DNA from: Helicobacter pylori
GTDB taxonomy: Bacteria > Campylobacterota > Campylobacteria > Campylobacterales > Helicobacteraceae
Reading direction: 5' to 3'
NCBI RefSeq assembly: GCF_001653455.1
Contig: NZ_CP011486.1
Coordinates: forward strand, 310,001-374,000
DNA length: 64,000 nt
Shown: positions 31,405 through 41,284 of the stretch, one piece after another
Numbering within the stretch: position 1 is the stretch's first letter
Layout: each line of letters opens with the position of its first letter
Position numbers and translations under genes: made by a program
The notes under the pieces: model-generated
The model's input: only the letters and a program-made list of their open reading frames with translations
The model's database searches: none
Told to the model about the DNA's origin: nothing

Positions 31405-32397
31405 TTGGCATTACCCATTTATTACGATAAAGACATTGATTTAGGCGTTATCCAATCCTTACAAGTGGGCGTTATTGGTTATGGCGCTCAAGCAAAAGCC
31501 CAAGCGCTCAATTTGAGAGATTCTAAAGTGAAAGTGCGTGTTGGCTTGTATCAAGGGAGTTTGAGTATTCCAAAAGCAAAGGCAGAGGGCTTTGAAGTGC
31601 TAGAAGTCAAGGAATTAGTCCAAAAGTCTGATGTGATCATGGCGTTACTCCCAGATGAATTGCATAAGGAAGTTTTAGAAAAAGAAGTGATCCCTTTTTT
31701 AAAAGAGAATCAGATCGTGGGCTTTGCTCATGGTTTTAGCGTGCATTTCAATCAAATCTCTTTTAAAAAAGGCATCGGTGTGATTTTAGTCGCGCCAAAA
31801 GGGCCAGGGAGCGCTTTAAGAGGAGAATACCTTAAAAATAGGGGCTTATACCATTTGATCGCCATAGAGCAAGAAAATTCAAAAAACAACGCTAAAGCCG
31901 TGGCTTTAAGCTATGCAAAGGCGATGGGTGGGGGGAGAATGGGGGTTTTAGAAACGAGCTTTAAAGAAGAATGCGAGAGCGATTTATTCGGCGAGCAAGC
32001 GGTTTTGTGTGGGGGGTTGGAAGCGATTGTAAGAATGGGGTTTGAAACTTTAATCAAAGCAGGATACCCTGAAGAATTAGCCTATTTTGAATGCGTGCAT
32101 GAAGTGAAATTAGTAGCGGACTTGTTGCATTATAAGGGGGTGGAGGGCTTGAGAAAACACATTTCTAACACCGCTGAATTTGGGGCGATTAAAGCTAGAG
32201 AGCCTATGGCAAATCTGTTAGAAAAACGCATGCAAAAAATCTTAAAAAAGATTCAAAACGGCTCATTCGCTAAGGATTTTTTACTAGAAAAAAGCTTGAA
32301 TTACCCCAGGTTAAACACAGAGAGAAAAGCTCTTAAAGAGACTAAAATAGAGCAAATTGGGGAAATTTTACGCACCCCATTCAATCATGAAAAATAA
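31405..32397 (+). CDS. ilvC: Ketol-acid reductoisomerase
   Basis: This 330-residue class I enzyme of valine/isoleucine synthesis isomerises and reduces acetolactate. The Rossmann motif is [19 protein letters not shown] and the metal-binding C-terminal knot contains [17 protein letters not shown] is the start, with AGGAGA upstream, giving the expected [13 protein letters not shown]. It stands alone between the tRNA and minD. Confidence 0.96.
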   Translation: MALPIYYDKDIDLGVIQSLQVGVIGYGAQAKAQALNLRDSKVKVRVGLYQGSLSIPKAKAEGFEVLEVKELVQKSDVIMALLPDELHKEVLEKEVIPFLKENQIVGFAHGFSVHFNQISFKKGIGVILVAPKGPGSALRGEYLKNRGLYHLIAIEQENSKNNAKAVALSYAKAMGGGRMGVLETSFKEECESDLFGEQAVLCGGLEAIVRMGFETLIKAGYPEELAYFECVHEVKLVADLLHYKGVEGLRKHISNTAEFGAIKAREPMANLLEKRMQKILKKIQNGSFAKDFLLEKSLNYPRLNTERKALKETKIEQIGEILRTPFNHEK

Positions 32398-32419
32398 ATC
32401 ATTAAAATAAAGGAATCAT

Positions 32420-33226
32420 ATGGCAATAGTAGTTACTATCACTTCAGGTAAGGGGGGCGTGGGTAAAAGCACCACCACGGCTAATTTGGCGATCGGGCTG
32501 GCTGAGAGCGGTAAAAAAGTCGTAGCGGTTGATTTTGATATAGGTTTGAGAAACTTGGACATGATTTTAGGGTTAGAAAATCGCATTGTTTTTGATGTGG
32601 TGGATGTGATGGAGAAAAATTGCAACCTTTCGCAAGCGTTAATCGTGGATAAAAAAACTAAAAACCTTTCTTTTTTAGCGGCTTCACAAAGTAAAGATAA
32701 AAACATTTTAGATAAGGAAAAAGTAGCGATTTTAATCAACGCTTTAAGGGCGGATTTTGACTATATTTTGATTGACTCGCCCGCTGGGATTGAAAGCGGT
32801 TTTGAGCATGCGATTTTGCATGCGGACATGGCGTTAGTGGTGGTAACGCCGGAGGTGAGTTCTTTAAGGGATAGCGACAGAGTGATTGGCATCATTGATG
32901 CGAAGTCTAACCGGGCTAAAAGGGGCGAAGAAGTGCATAAATATTTAATCATCAATCGCTTAAAACCTGAGTTAGTGGAAAGCGGCGAGATGATTTCAAT
33001 AGAACAAGTGTTAAATATTTTGTGTTTGCCTTTGATTGGGATCATTCCTGAAGATAGCCACATTATTTCAGCGACTAATAAGGGCGAGCCGGTGATTCGC
33101 ACCGATTGCGAGAGTGCAAAAGCTTACCAGCGCATCACCAGAAGGATTTTAGGCGAAGAAGTGGAGTATGTGGAATTTAAGGCTAAAAAAGGCTTTTTTA
33201 GGGCTTTAAAAGGGATGTTTTCATGA
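32420..33226 (+). CDS. minD: MinD, septum site-determining ATPase
   Basis: This 268-residue deviant Walker A ATPase has [17 protein letters not shown] (residues 8-24) with the signature K11 and K16. A C-terminal amphipathic helix ([15 protein letters not shown]) attaches it to the membrane. It blocks polar division with MinC, which is not in this window, and is positioned by MinE. AAAGGAATC precedes the ATG. It overlaps minE by 4 bases. Confidence 0.97.
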   Translation: MAIVVTITSGKGGVGKSTTTANLAIGLAESGKKVVAVDFDIGLRNLDMILGLENRIVFDVVDVMEKNCNLSQALIVDKKTKNLSFLAASQSKDKNILDKEKVAILINALRADFDYILIDSPAGIESGFEHAILHADMALVVVTPEVSSLRDSDRVIGIIDAKSNRAKRGEEVHKYLIINRLKPELVESGEMISIEQVLNILCLPLIGIIPEDSHIISATNKGEPVIRTDCESAKAYQRITRRILGEEVEYVEFKAKKGFFRALKGMFS

Positions 33227-33456
33227 GTTTGTTTGATTTTTTTAAAACTAAAGGGAGTGCAGCTACTGCAACGGACCGATTAAAATTGATTTTAGCCAAA
33301 GAGCGCACCTTAAATTTGCCTTACATGGAAGAAATGCGTAAAGAAATCATTGCCGTTATTCAAAAATACACTAAATCTTCAGACATCCATTTCAAAACCC
33401 TTGATAGCAACCAAAGCGTGGAAACGATTGAAGTGGAGATTATATTGCCTAAATAG
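33223..33456 (+). CDS. minE: MinE, cell division topological specificity factor
   Basis: This 77-residue protein has the MinD-binding helix [14 protein letters not shown] and the C-terminal topological domain. It stimulates MinD ATPase and drives its release from the membrane. It follows minD with a 4-base overlap, the standard pairing, and lies 6 bases before dprA. Confidence 0.95.
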   Translation: MSLFDFFKTKGSAATATDRLKLILAKERTLNLPYMEEMRKEIIAVIQKYTKSSDIHFKTLDSNQSVETIEVEIILPK

Positions 33457-33462
33457 TTTAAA

Positions 33463-34263
33463 ATGAAAAGCCATTTCCAATACAGTGCGCTAGAAAATAT
33501 CCCTAAAGTTTTTGACATCCTCAAAGACCCCCCTAAAAAGCTCTATTGTGTGGGCGATACCAAGCTTTTAGATGCACCTTTAAAAGTGGCTATCATAGGC
33601 ACAAGAAGACCCACCCCTTATAGCAAGCAACACACCATCACGCTAGCTAAAGAGCTTGCCAAAAATGGCGCGGTTATTGTGAGTGGGGGAGCGTTAGGCG
33701 TGGATATTATCGCTCAAGAAAACGCCTTACCAAAAACAATCATGCTTTCGCCTTGCAGTTTGGATTTTGTCTATCCTACCAACAACCATAAAGTGATCCA
33801 AGAAATCGCGCAAAACGGCTTGATTTTAAGCGAATATGAAAAGGATTTCATGCCCATTAAAGGCTCTTTTTTAGCGAGAAACCGCTTAGTGATCGCTTTA
33901 AGCGATGTGGTGATTATCCCCCAAGCGGATTTGAAAAGCGGCTCTATGAGCAGCGCGAGATTAGCCCAAAAATACCAAAAACCCCTATTTGTTTTGCCCC
34001 AACGCTTGAATGAGAGCGACGGCACTAATGAGCTTTTAGAAAAAGGGCAGGCTCAAGGGATATTTAACATTTATCATTTTATAAACACCCTTTTAAAAGA
34101 CTATCATTTACAAGAAATAAATGAAAATAAAGATGAATTTTTAGAATATTGCGCGAAAAACCCTAGCTATGAAGAAGCGTATCTCAAATTTGGGGATAAA
34201 CTTTTAGAATACGAGTTATTAGGCAAGATCAAGCGCGTCAATCATTTCGTGGTGTTAGCGTGA
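33463..34263 (+). CDS. dprA: DprA, DNA processing protein for natural transformation
   Basis: This 266-residue protein loads RecA on incoming single-stranded DNA. The Rossmann core shows AIIGTRRPTPYSKQ, VSGGALGVDIIAQENA and the loop KGSFLARNRLVIALSDVVIIPQA. A C-terminal domain of about 55 residues follows. The protein is shorter than Gram-positive DprA because the N-terminal SAM domain is lacking. It overlaps ruvX by 4 bases. Confidence 0.95.
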   Translation: MKSHFQYSALENIPKVFDILKDPPKKLYCVGDTKLLDAPLKVAIIGTRRPTPYSKQHTITLAKELAKNGAVIVSGGALGVDIIAQENALPKTIMLSPCSLDFVYPTNNHKVIQEIAQNGLILSEYEKDFMPIKGSFLARNRLVIALSDVVIIPQADLKSGSMSSARLAQKYQKPLFVLPQRLNESDGTNELLEKGQAQGIFNIYHFINTLLKDYHLQEINENKDEFLEYCAKNPSYEEAYLKFGDKLLEYELLGKIKRVNHFVVLA

Positions 34264-34664
34264 TTTTAGCATGCGATGTGGGGCTAAAACGCATTGGCAT
34301 CGCCATGCTTTTCAATGGTATTATCTTGCCTTTAGAAGCGATTTTGCGCCACAACAGGAATCAGGCCTCTAGGGATTTGAGCGTTTTATTGAAAGAAAAA
34401 AACATTCAAGTGCTGGTGGTGGGCAAGCCTAGTGAAAATTATGCGGATACGAATATTCGCGTTGAGCATTTTATCAAGCTTGTCGATTTTAAGGGCGAAA
34501 TCGTTTTTATTAATGAAGATAGTTCTAGTATAGAAGCTTGTGAAAATTTAGAGCATTTGGGCAGGAAAAATAAGCGGCTCGCTATCAAAGATGGCCGGTT
34601 AGACTCTTTGAGCGCTTGCAGGATTTTGGAGCGCTATTGCCAGCAGGTTTTAAAAAAACATTAG
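34260..34664 (+). CDS. ruvX: RuvX/YqgF, RNase-H-fold nuclease
   Basis: This 134-residue protein has the RNase H-like strand ILACDVGLKRIGIAM with its catalytic Asp, VVGKPSENYADTN, and VFINEDSSSIEA. Family members process the 5' end of pre-16S rRNA; the older name is putative Holliday junction resolvase. The start is GTG overlapping the dprA TGA. Confidence 0.9.
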   Translation: MILACDVGLKRIGIAMLFNGIILPLEAILRHNRNQASRDLSVLLKEKNIQVLVVGKPSENYADTNIRVEHFIKLVDFKGEIVFINEDSSSIEACENLEHLGRKNKRLAIKDGRLDSLSACRILERYCQQVLKKH

Positions 34665-34725
34665 GGATAAAATTCTAATATAAAAAATGCTCAAAGATAT
34701 TTTTTAAAATCCATATAATCAAAGA

Positions 34726-34743
34726 GCTTGATTTTAATCAAGC
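34726..34743 (+). terminator. Hairpin downstream of ruvX
   Basis: GCTTGATT (34726-34733) pairs perfectly with AATCAAGC (34736-34743) around TT. A T5 run starts about 5 bases later, so this may end the minD-minE-dprA-ruvX transcript. Nothing else recognisable lies in the 265-bp gap apart from the hcpB promoter. Confidence 0.5.
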
Positions 34744-34888
34744 GATAGTTTTTAAAAGCGCTTTTTGGGTTAGGGGTATTAAACGCAAAATATCCTCTAT
34801 CCCTTAAGAGAATGAGTTTTATTATAAAAATTGAAGTTTAAAACCCCCATTTGTAAAAATTAAAAGGTTTTAGTCATCAATATTTGAT

Positions 34889-34894
34889 TATAAT
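34889..34894 (+). promoter_or_regulatory. -10 box for hcpB
   Basis: TATAAT lies 36 bases upstream of the hcpB ATG, and AAAAGGGAG is the ribosome site. Confidence 0.65.
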
Positions 34895-34929
34895 AAAGTC
34901 TAAATTTTTTAATAAAAGGGAGAAGCGTC

Positions 34930-35898
34930 ATGCTAGGAAGTTTTAAAAAAGCGATTTTTAGGGTTTTATGCTTGGGTGCATTGGGTGTTTATTGGGGGGG
35001 GGGGTTAATGGCAGAGCCAACCCCTAAAGAGCTTGTTGATCAGGGCAAAGAGATTTTTAATTTTGCCGTGCATGGTGGGGGTGGCACATTTAGAGGAGAT
35101 AGTCTTGAAGCTAAGGAATATTATATTCAAGCTAAGGAATATTTTGAAAAAGCGTGTAATTTAAACTATGCTAAGGGGTGTACTGAACTAGGAGGTCTAT
35201 ATGAGGGTGAAAATTTAGTAATAGGAGAGAATCCTAGTTTAAAAGAGCGTTTGAAAAAAGCTGTTCAATACTACTCTAAAGCGTGTGATTTAAAAGATGG
35301 TGAAGGGTGTAGTTTTTTAGGGTTGGTATATGAACTAAATGGGTATGGAGTAGTAAAGAAGGATTTAAAAAAAGCCATTCAATACTATGTTAAAGCGTGT
35401 GAATTAGATGATGTTGGAGGGTGTTTCATATTGTTAGCAAGGTTAACAACAGATAAACTAGTGACCAAACAAGAATTTGTTCAATATCTCTCTAAAGCTT
35501 GTGAATTAAATAGTGGTAGTGGGTGTCTTATATTGGGGACATTCTATGATGGTGGGAAAGACAAAGATATAAAAAAAGTTGTTCAATACTACTCTAAAGC
35601 TTGTGAATTAAATAGTGGTAGTGGGTGTTCCAGTCTAGGAGCTATGCAATATGTTGGTAAGGGCGTAGTCAAAAATGAAAAACAAGCGATGGAAAATTTT
35701 GAAAAGGCTTGCAAATTAGGAAAACTAGGACATAAAGAAGCATGCGAGATAGTTACTTATAAAGGGCTTTGCGAATTAGGACATAAAGAAGCATGCGAGA
35801 TAGTTGGCCTTATGGTGCGTTGCTTTCTAATGGCAGATCTAAAGGCATGTGGTATGGAATATGATAAGCAAAAAGCCTTAGGTTTTTTAGGGGGTTAG
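34930..35898 (+). CDS. hcpB: HcpB-like secreted Sel1-repeat, cysteine-rich protein
   Basis: This 322-residue protein has a signal peptide and several 36-residue Sel1-like helical hairpins with the pattern AxxYYxKACELxxxxGCxxLG. Paired cysteines seven residues apart form the disulfides known in the Hcp family. Hcp proteins are secreted, provoke immune responses and weakly bind penicillin. An 11-G tract in the signal-peptide region (34994-35004) is currently in frame. In-frame duplications (37 bases at 35490 and 35592; 29 bases at 35726 and 35777) suggest recent repeat expansion. I place it at the HP0335/HP0336 locus by order. Confidence 0.85.
   Translation: MLGSFKKAIFRVLCLGALGVYWGGGLMAEPTPKELVDQGKEIFNFAVHGGGGTFRGDSLEAKEYYIQAKEYFEKACNLNYAKGCTELGGLYEGENLVIGENPSLKERLKKAVQYYSKACDLKDGEGCSFLGLVYELNGYGVVKKDLKKAIQYYVKACELDDVGGCFILLARLTTDKLVTKQEFVQYLSKACELNSGSGCLILGTFYDGGKDKDIKKVVQYYSKACELNSGSGCSSLGAMQYVGKGVVKNEKQAMENFEKACKLGKLGHKEACEIVTYKGLCELGHKEACEIVGLMVRCFLMADLKACGMEYDKQKALGFLGG
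34994..35004 (+). repeat. G11 homopolymer inside the hcpB signal-peptide region
   Basis: Eleven consecutive G lie 65 bases after the ATG and encode part of YWGGGLM. Gain or loss of one G would shift the frame before the mature protein and switch it off. The present length is in frame, so the gene is ON in this sequence. Confidence 0.9.
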
Positions 35899-36017
35899 AG
35901 CATCGCCACAACTCCCCTTATTCTTTTAAGAAAATACTTTTACTAGAGAGTTTTAATCTTTTTTTGGTATTCTTTTAAGGGTCATTAGTCTTAAAAACTC
36001 TTTAAAAACGGATAACC

Positions 36018-36356
36018 ATGAAAATTATGCATCAAGTCAAGGATTTTTTAGATTTTTGCAAACAAACGATCCACAAAAATTCTAATGAAGCGTTTCAAAA
36101 AACCAAGCGGGCATTTTTTAAAGAAAAATCTCAAAAAATCAGAGAGCAGGCGGTTAAAATCGTAGAAAAACGCTTGACAAAAGAGAACATGCAATTAAGC
36201 GATTTCAGTGAAGAAGAATTAAAAATCATGTTTGAAGCTGAAGAAAAAAGATTATTAGAGCAAATCCACGCTAAAGAATTGAAAGAAAAACAAGAAAAAA
36301 ACACCAAGCATTTTAAAGAAGTTTGGGAAAAGGGCGAAAATGAACAAGAAAAATAG
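36018..36356 (+). CDS. Hypothetical charged coiled-coil protein
   Basis: This 112-residue protein has no signal or membrane helix. It is rich in Lys and Glu with long predicted helices (KSQKIREQAVKIVEKRLTK and FEAEEKRLLEQIHAKELKEK). I do not recognise a family. It overlaps the next gene by 17 bases, which suggests the two products work together. The strong composition bias could come from a structural or scaffold role. Confidence 0.65.
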   Translation: MKIMHQVKDFLDFCKQTIHKNSNEAFQKTKRAFFKEKSQKIREQAVKIVEKRLTKENMQLSDFSEEELKIMFEAEEKRLLEQIHAKELKEKQEKNTKHFKEVWEKGENEQEK

Positions 36357-36900
36357 CGTGTTTTCTAGCCTAATGAATTTTTTCAGTGAAAAGAATGAGC
36401 GCTGGCTGTTAGCCCACAGGCACACGAGAGGGTTTGTGATAGTGGCGTGGCTTTTTAGGTTTAAAAACATTGCGTTTTCTGTTTTGATCACTTTGTTAAT
36501 TATTTTGGTGGATATTTGGGTTTATAGCGATGTGCGCCAATTTTTATTGGACACTTCAAGCTCTTTTATTTGGCTTTTAATCGCTTTACTAATCAAATGG
36601 GGCGTGATTGTTTTTAGCGCGCGTAAATGCTACCAATTCAGTAAAAAAATGTTTGCACTCATTCAAAGAAAAAGGCAAATCAGAGAGAATTTAAAAAACC
36701 GCTTCAGTCAAAAAGACGCTAAAAATGCGGGAAAAATTTCCAATATTGCTGAAGAAATCATTTCAAAAAAACAAGAAGAGTTCCACCATCAAGAAGATTC
36801 TAAGGATAAATCTCATAAAGACAAGCTTTCTAACATTACCGAAGAAATGATTCTTAAAAAACAAGAGGAATTGAAAGCTAACAAGGATAAAGAAAATTAA
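36340..36900 (+). CDS. Hypothetical two-helix membrane protein with charged tail
   Basis: This 186-residue protein has two membrane helices (about 43-63 and 76-96) after a basic N-terminus (ERWLLAHRHTRGF), then a Lys/Glu-rich cytoplasmic tail. The tail repeats a unit: KISNIAEEIISKKQEEF and KLSNITEEMILKKQEEL. The frame ends at TAA 36898, but the next 22 codons (to a TAA at 36967) remain open and coding-like (KRHTEDPNQNTPPKE), so the stop may be a recent mutation. No family recognised. Confidence 0.65.
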   Translation: MNKKNSVFSSLMNFFSEKNERWLLAHRHTRGFVIVAWLFRFKNIAFSVLITLLIILVDIWVYSDVRQFLLDTSSSFIWLLIALLIKWGVIVFSARKCYQFSKKMFALIQRKRQIRENLKNRFSQKDAKNAGKISNIAEEIISKKQEEFHHQEDSKDKSHKDKLSNITEEMILKKQEELKANKDKEN

Positions 36901-36976
36901 AAAAGGCATACAGAAGATCCCAACCAAAACACTCCCCCAAAAGAGAACAATCAAGAGGATAGTCAATAAATGAGAG

Positions 36977-37858
36977 TCAATCTTTTAAAAAAGGCATGAA
37001 GCGTTGGGGCATGGGGGAAGCGATTTTATAGCACGCCCCTTTAAATTCAAATTCTAAACTAGCGGCATGGAGCATGAGTAAAGGAGCGTTATTTTCACGC
37101 TTTAATTGAATATACTCTCTAGCGTTTTCATCTACTACCCCATAAAGCCCTTCGCCCACGATCCTGTGATTCACACTGCTTAAATGCAAGCGGATCTGGT
37201 GCGTGCGCCCGGTGAGTGGGGTTATTTTCAGTAAGCTCACATCTAAAAAAGAATTATAGCTTAACGGCTTAACAAGAGTGGTTGAAGGCTTGCCTAAAGG
37301 AGAAATTTGAGATCGAATGCGCAAATCTTTTTGAATGTTTTCTGGCGTTAGAATGGGCTTATCTACTATGATACTTTTATCCACCAACCCATGCACTAGC
37401 GCCAAATAAGTTTTTTGCACTTTTTTTTGCATAAAAAGCGCCTTTAAATCTTTAGCGCTTTGTAAGGTTTTGCCCGCTAACACTAACCCGCTCGTTTCAT
37501 AGTCTAGCCTGTGGGCTGGGTGGGCGTTTTTGCCAAAATGAGATTGGATGCAATCTAGTAAGCTTTCATGGTAGAAATAGCCTTTAGGGTGGGTATAGAC
37601 TTGAGGGGGTTTGTCAAATACGCCAAAATCTTTAGTTTCAAAAACAAGCTTTCCCTGCTTTTCATTGGGCTTGAAATAAATCAAGCTAACGGCCCCTTGA
37701 ATGGTTTGAGATTTGCACACGATCTGTTGGTTTTGCTTTAAGCGTTGTTTGTCAAGGTGCCGTTGGGCTTCTTTTAAAGAGCATTTTAAAATATCGCGCA
37801 CCACAAATAAGGCTTTGGTGGGTTTTAAAATTTCAAATTCTTCTTCAACAAACGGCAC
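36977..37858 (-). CDS. RluA-family 23S/tRNA pseudouridine synthase
   Basis: This 293-residue enzyme has the catalytic motif HRLDYETSGLVL near residue 110-120, where the Asp attacks uridine, followed by KTYLALVHG and the C-terminal GRTHQIRLHL. The N-terminus (SLKEAQRHLDKQRLKQN) resembles an S4-type RNA-binding start. Which uridine is modified (RluD, RluC or TruC-like) cannot be told. It overlaps recJ by one base at the end of the pyrG-recJ cluster. Confidence 0.88.
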   Translation of the reverse strand: MPFVEEEFEILKPTKALFVVRDILKCSLKEAQRHLDKQRLKQNQQIVCKSQTIQGAVSLIYFKPNEKQGKLVFETKDFGVFDKPPQVYTHPKGYFYHESLLDCIQSHFGKNAHPAHRLDYETSGLVLAGKTLQSAKDLKALFMQKKVQKTYLALVHGLVDKSIIVDKPILTPENIQKDLRIRSQISPLGKPSTTLVKPLSYNSFLDVSLLKITPLTGRTHQIRLHLSSVNHRIVGEGLYGVVDENAREYIQLKRENNAPLLMLHAASLEFEFKGACYKIASPMPQRFMPFLKD

Positions 37859-39408
37859 TACAACAAACTTTTAACAAGCATTTTAGGCTCGTTAGAATAC
37901 TCGTCTAATTCCACGCTAAAAAGCACGCTCACCTTTTCGCCCGCTTTTAAAAACCGCTCAGTGTTAAAATAAATAGCGTCTTTGATGCATTCTTTATCCT
38001 TAAAACGCAACGCTTGATGGCTTTCTTTAATGATTCTTTCTTCTATGACTTCTAAATTTTGCGCTTGGAATAAGGGTTCAGGGTTTTCTTGCCCATAAGG
38101 TTCGCCCGTTTCTATAATCTCTAAAAGCTCTTTATCAATGTCTTTAAGGCTTAATATCAAAGGGGGTTCTTCTTCACAAAAGGGTAAGATTTTAAAATCA
38201 AAATTTTCTAAAGTTTCAAAGAGTGAGACCATGTTATTTTTTTCAACGCTCAAACCGCACGCCTGCCTATGCCCCCCATAGCCGAGTAATAAAGAAGAAA
38301 CCCCATTCAAAGCGTCAATCAAATCAACATTTTGAGAGCTGCGCCCGCTCCCTTTATACGCCCCTTCTTTAAAAGTAAAAACCAGGCTTGGCTTTTGAGT
38401 GGCTTCCACTAATTTTGAAGCCACAATCCCAAGCACGCCCTCATGCCAATTATCCTTAAAAGCGATGATGATTTTTTCCCCAACCAACGCATGCTTAAAG
38501 GCTTCTTCAAAAACCTGTTGTTGGGTGATTTTTCGTTCATTATTGCATGCTTTCAAGCGTTCATACAAAAAACAGCAATCTTGCAAATTGTTCGCATTTA
38601 AAAAATCTAAAGCCACTCTAGCGTCTTGCATGCGCCCTGCAGAGTTGATTAGGGGGGCAATGTTAAAAGAAATATCGCTCGCTTTTAAAGAGCGTTTTCT
38701 AAAAACTTCCTTTTGGCGTAAAAACCCTATCGCCCCTAAAGGTTCTTTTTGCAAAAAATACAAGGCTTTAGAAACCAAAAAGCGGTTAAAAAAAGTCAAA
38801 GGCATCATATCAGCGATAGTCGCCACGCCCGCTAAACACAATAACTCGCTAGAATGGCTTTTTTCTTTTTTTAAAAGTTGATGGATTCCATAGCACAAAT
38901 AAAACGCCACTAACGCCCCGCACACTTCTTTTTGGATAAAATGACAATCCGGTTGCTGGGGGTTGATCACCGCATAAGCGTCCGGGATTGCATCATCTTG
39001 CAAGCAATGGTGATCGGTAATGATAAGGGTATAGTTTTTTTCTTTGCAAAATCGCGCGGCTTCAAAGGCGTTGATCCCGTTATCCACGGTGATGATCAAA
39101 GGGGCGTGGTGTTTTTCTAAAAATTGTTTAGAAATCCCATAGCCATCAATGAAACGATTGGGGATCGCAATGCGTGCATGCTTATAATTTAAACTCGCAA
39201 AGAATTTTGCCATGATAGTGGAGCTAATCACGCCGTCAGCGTCATAATCGCCCACGACTAGAATCTCTGTGCGTTTTTCCATCGCTTCTATGATTTTGAG
39301 CGCGGCTTTTTTCAAGTCTTTAAATAAAAAGGGGCTGGGAAACCCTTTTTCATTGTAAGCGATAGAAGCCACTCGCTCTTTCATTTGAGCTTTAAGCTTT
39401 TGTTTCAT
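37858..39408 (-). CDS. recJ: RecJ single-strand 5'-3' exonuclease
   Basis: This 516-residue DHH-family nuclease has VVGDYDADGVIS, ITVDNG, IITDHHCLQDD (DHH near 129), GVATIADMMPL and DHHA1-type GYGGHRQACGLSV. It works in recombination and mismatch or base repair. It sits 3 bases downstream of pyrG and overlaps the pseudouridine synthase gene. It is somewhat shorter than E. coli RecJ. Confidence 0.93.
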   Translation of the reverse strand: MKQKLKAQMKERVASIAYNEKGFPSPFLFKDLKKAALKIIEAMEKRTEILVVGDYDADGVISSTIMAKFFASLNYKHARIAIPNRFIDGYGISKQFLEKHHAPLIITVDNGINAFEAARFCKEKNYTLIITDHHCLQDDAIPDAYAVINPQQPDCHFIQKEVCGALVAFYLCYGIHQLLKKEKSHSSELLCLAGVATIADMMPLTFFNRFLVSKALYFLQKEPLGAIGFLRQKEVFRKRSLKASDISFNIAPLINSAGRMQDARVALDFLNANNLQDCCFLYERLKACNNERKITQQQVFEEAFKHALVGEKIIIAFKDNWHEGVLGIVASKLVEATQKPSLVFTFKEGAYKGSGRSSQNVDLIDALNGVSSLLLGYGGHRQACGLSVEKNNMVSLFETLENFDFKILPFCEEEPPLILSLKDIDKELLEIIETGEPYGQENPEPLFQAQNLEVIEERIIKESHQALRFKDKECIKDAIYFNTERFLKAGEKVSVLFSVELDEYSNEPKMLVKSLL

Positions 39409-39411
39409 TGT

Positions 39412-41028
39412 TTAAGATTTAGAAAGAGCGCTCTTAATGAAATCCAAAATAATAGGGTTAGGGCTTTGCAACCTGGAAGTGAATTCCGGGTGGAATTGCA
39501 CCCCTACAAAGAAAGGGTGATCTTTTAATTCAATCGCTTCAATCAAATGATTCGCTCCAAAACCCACCACTTTCAAGCCTTTATTTTCCCACTCTTGGCG
39601 GTATTTGGGGTTGATTTCATAGCGATGGCGGTGCCTTTCTTTAATGCTTGGTTTTTTATAGGCTTTTTCTAGTAAGCTCTCAGGCATAATCTCGCATTCG
39701 TATTCGCCTAATCGCATGGTGCCACCCAAAGGCGAATTATAGGTACGCACTTGTTTTTGGTGGTTTTGATCCATAAAATCTTCAATCAAATACACCACTG
39801 GGTATTCGCAGTGTTGGTTAAACTCCGTAGAATTAGCCCCTTTTAACCCCAAAACATTCCTGCAAAATTCCACGATCGCTAATTGCATGCCCAAACAAAT
39901 CCCTAAAAAGGGGAGTTTTTCTGATCTCGCTCTTTGAATGGCGCAAATTTTACCCTCAATCCCCCTTTCTCCAAAGCCCCCAGGCACTAAAATCGCATCA
40001 ACGCCCTCTAAATTGGTTTTTTCATTGAAATTCTCGCTATCGAGCCATTCAATATTGACTTGCGTATCCAAATGCGCCCCTGCATGGATTAAGGCTTCAA
40101 TCAAGGATTTATAAGATTCTTTCAAGCTCAAATACTTGCCTACAAAACCAATTTTGACTTTGTGTTTAGGAGCGATAATCTTTTCTACTAGAGTGTTCCA
40201 CGCCGCCATTTTAGGGTGCAATTTGTTTAAATTAAAGCGTCTTGCAATGGGGGTTAAAATGCCTTCTTGCAAGAAAAGGATAGGGCATGCGTAAATGCTT
40301 TTAGTGTCTGTGGCGACAATCACGCTGTCTTGCTCCACATCGCAACTCAAGGCGATTTTCTTTTTCAATTCTTTATCCAAAGGCTTTGGCGATCTGGCTA
40401 AAATGATTTGAGGGGTTACGCCAAGGCGCCGTAATTCTTGGACGGAATGTTGCGTGGGCTTGGTTTTTAGTTCGTTAGTGGTTTGGATATAAGGGATTAA
40501 GGTTACATGCACATTGATGACTTTTTCATTCCCTAATTCCAATTTAAGCTGGCGGATCGCCTCTAAATAAAACATGCCCTCCATATCGCCCACAGTGCCA
40601 CCCACTTCCACGATTAAAAAATCTAGTCCTTTAGCCGCGCTTTTAATGCGCCTTTTAATCTCATCGGTTACATGGGGGACGATTTGAATGGTCTTGCCTA
40701 AATATTCCCCTTTCCTTTCATTTTCTATCACGCTTGAAAAAATCTGCCCGGTAGTGAAGTTGTTCAACCGGGTTAAATTCCTGTTCAAAAAGCGCTCATA
40801 ATGCCCTATGTCTAAATCCGTTTCAGCGCCATCGCTAGTAACAAACACTTCCCCATGCTCTAAAGGGCTCATGGTGCCTGGGTCAATATTAATATAAGGG
40901 TCAATCTTCAAAATAGAAACTTGATAATTGCAATGCTGCAAAAGCGTAGCGATTGAAGAAGATGAAATCCCTTTCCCTAGAGAGCTTAACACGCCCCCTG
41001 TAACGAATATAAATTTGGCTCTATCCAT
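39412..41028 (-). CDS. pyrG: CTP synthase
   Basis: This 538-residue enzyme aminates UTP. The synthetase domain shows [22 protein letters not shown]. The glutaminase domain has the nucleophile Cys in [12 protein letters not shown] and the His/Glu pair in [10 protein letters not shown]. Length is normal. It heads the minus-strand group pyrG-recJ-pseudouridine synthase. A TACAAT -10 may lie at 41063-41068 on the minus strand. Confidence 0.97.
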   Translation of the reverse strand: MDRAKFIFVTGGVLSSLGKGISSSSIATLLQHCNYQVSILKIDPYINIDPGTMSPLEHGEVFVTSDGAETDLDIGHYERFLNRNLTRLNNFTTGQIFSSVIENERKGEYLGKTIQIVPHVTDEIKRRIKSAAKGLDFLIVEVGGTVGDMEGMFYLEAIRQLKLELGNEKVINVHVTLIPYIQTTNELKTKPTQHSVQELRRLGVTPQIILARSPKPLDKELKKKIALSCDVEQDSVIVATDTKSIYACPILFLQEGILTPIARRFNLNKLHPKMAAWNTLVEKIIAPKHKVKIGFVGKYLSLKESYKSLIEALIHAGAHLDTQVNIEWLDSENFNEKTNLEGVDAILVPGGFGERGIEGKICAIQRARSEKLPFLGICLGMQLAIVEFCRNVLGLKGANSTEFNQHCEYPVVYLIEDFMDQNHQKQVRTYNSPLGGTMRLGEYECEIMPESLLEKAYKKPSIKERHRHRYEINPKYRQEWENKGLKVVGFGANHLIEAIELKDHPFFVGVQFHPEFTSRLQSPNPIILDFIKSALSKS

Positions 41029-41120
41029 AAACTAATGCGTTCCTTTGATTTTTACTTCTCACATTGTAGTCTAAAAAGGGTTAAAAAGCTTTAAAAGAGG
41101 GCAAAAATTAAAGCGATTTC

Positions 41121-41134
41121 AAAAAAAAAAAAAA
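41121..41134. repeat. A14 homopolymer between pyrG and the PAP2-like gene
   Basis: Fourteen A lie in the 256-bp divergent intergenic region, upstream of both genes and 107 bases before the plus-strand -10. Slippage here could tune either promoter. Confidence 0.7.
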
Positions 41135-41240
41135 CAATTTCAGTTTCCTATTAGCTAGGTTTGATTAAAATAAAAAGCTTTTATGCGTTTAAACTCCATT
41201 GTCTTAAATTTTTTAAGAGCAATTTTAAAGTTTGTTGGCG

Positions 41241-41246
41241 TATAAT
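41241..41246 (+). promoter_or_regulatory. -10 box for the PAP2-like gene
   Basis: TATAAT lies 39 bases upstream of the ATG at 41285 and may also drive the downstream fliF group. Confidence 0.6.
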
Positions 41247-41284
41247 ATCAAGTTTGAATGAACTGACTAAAAGGGTTTTAAACA

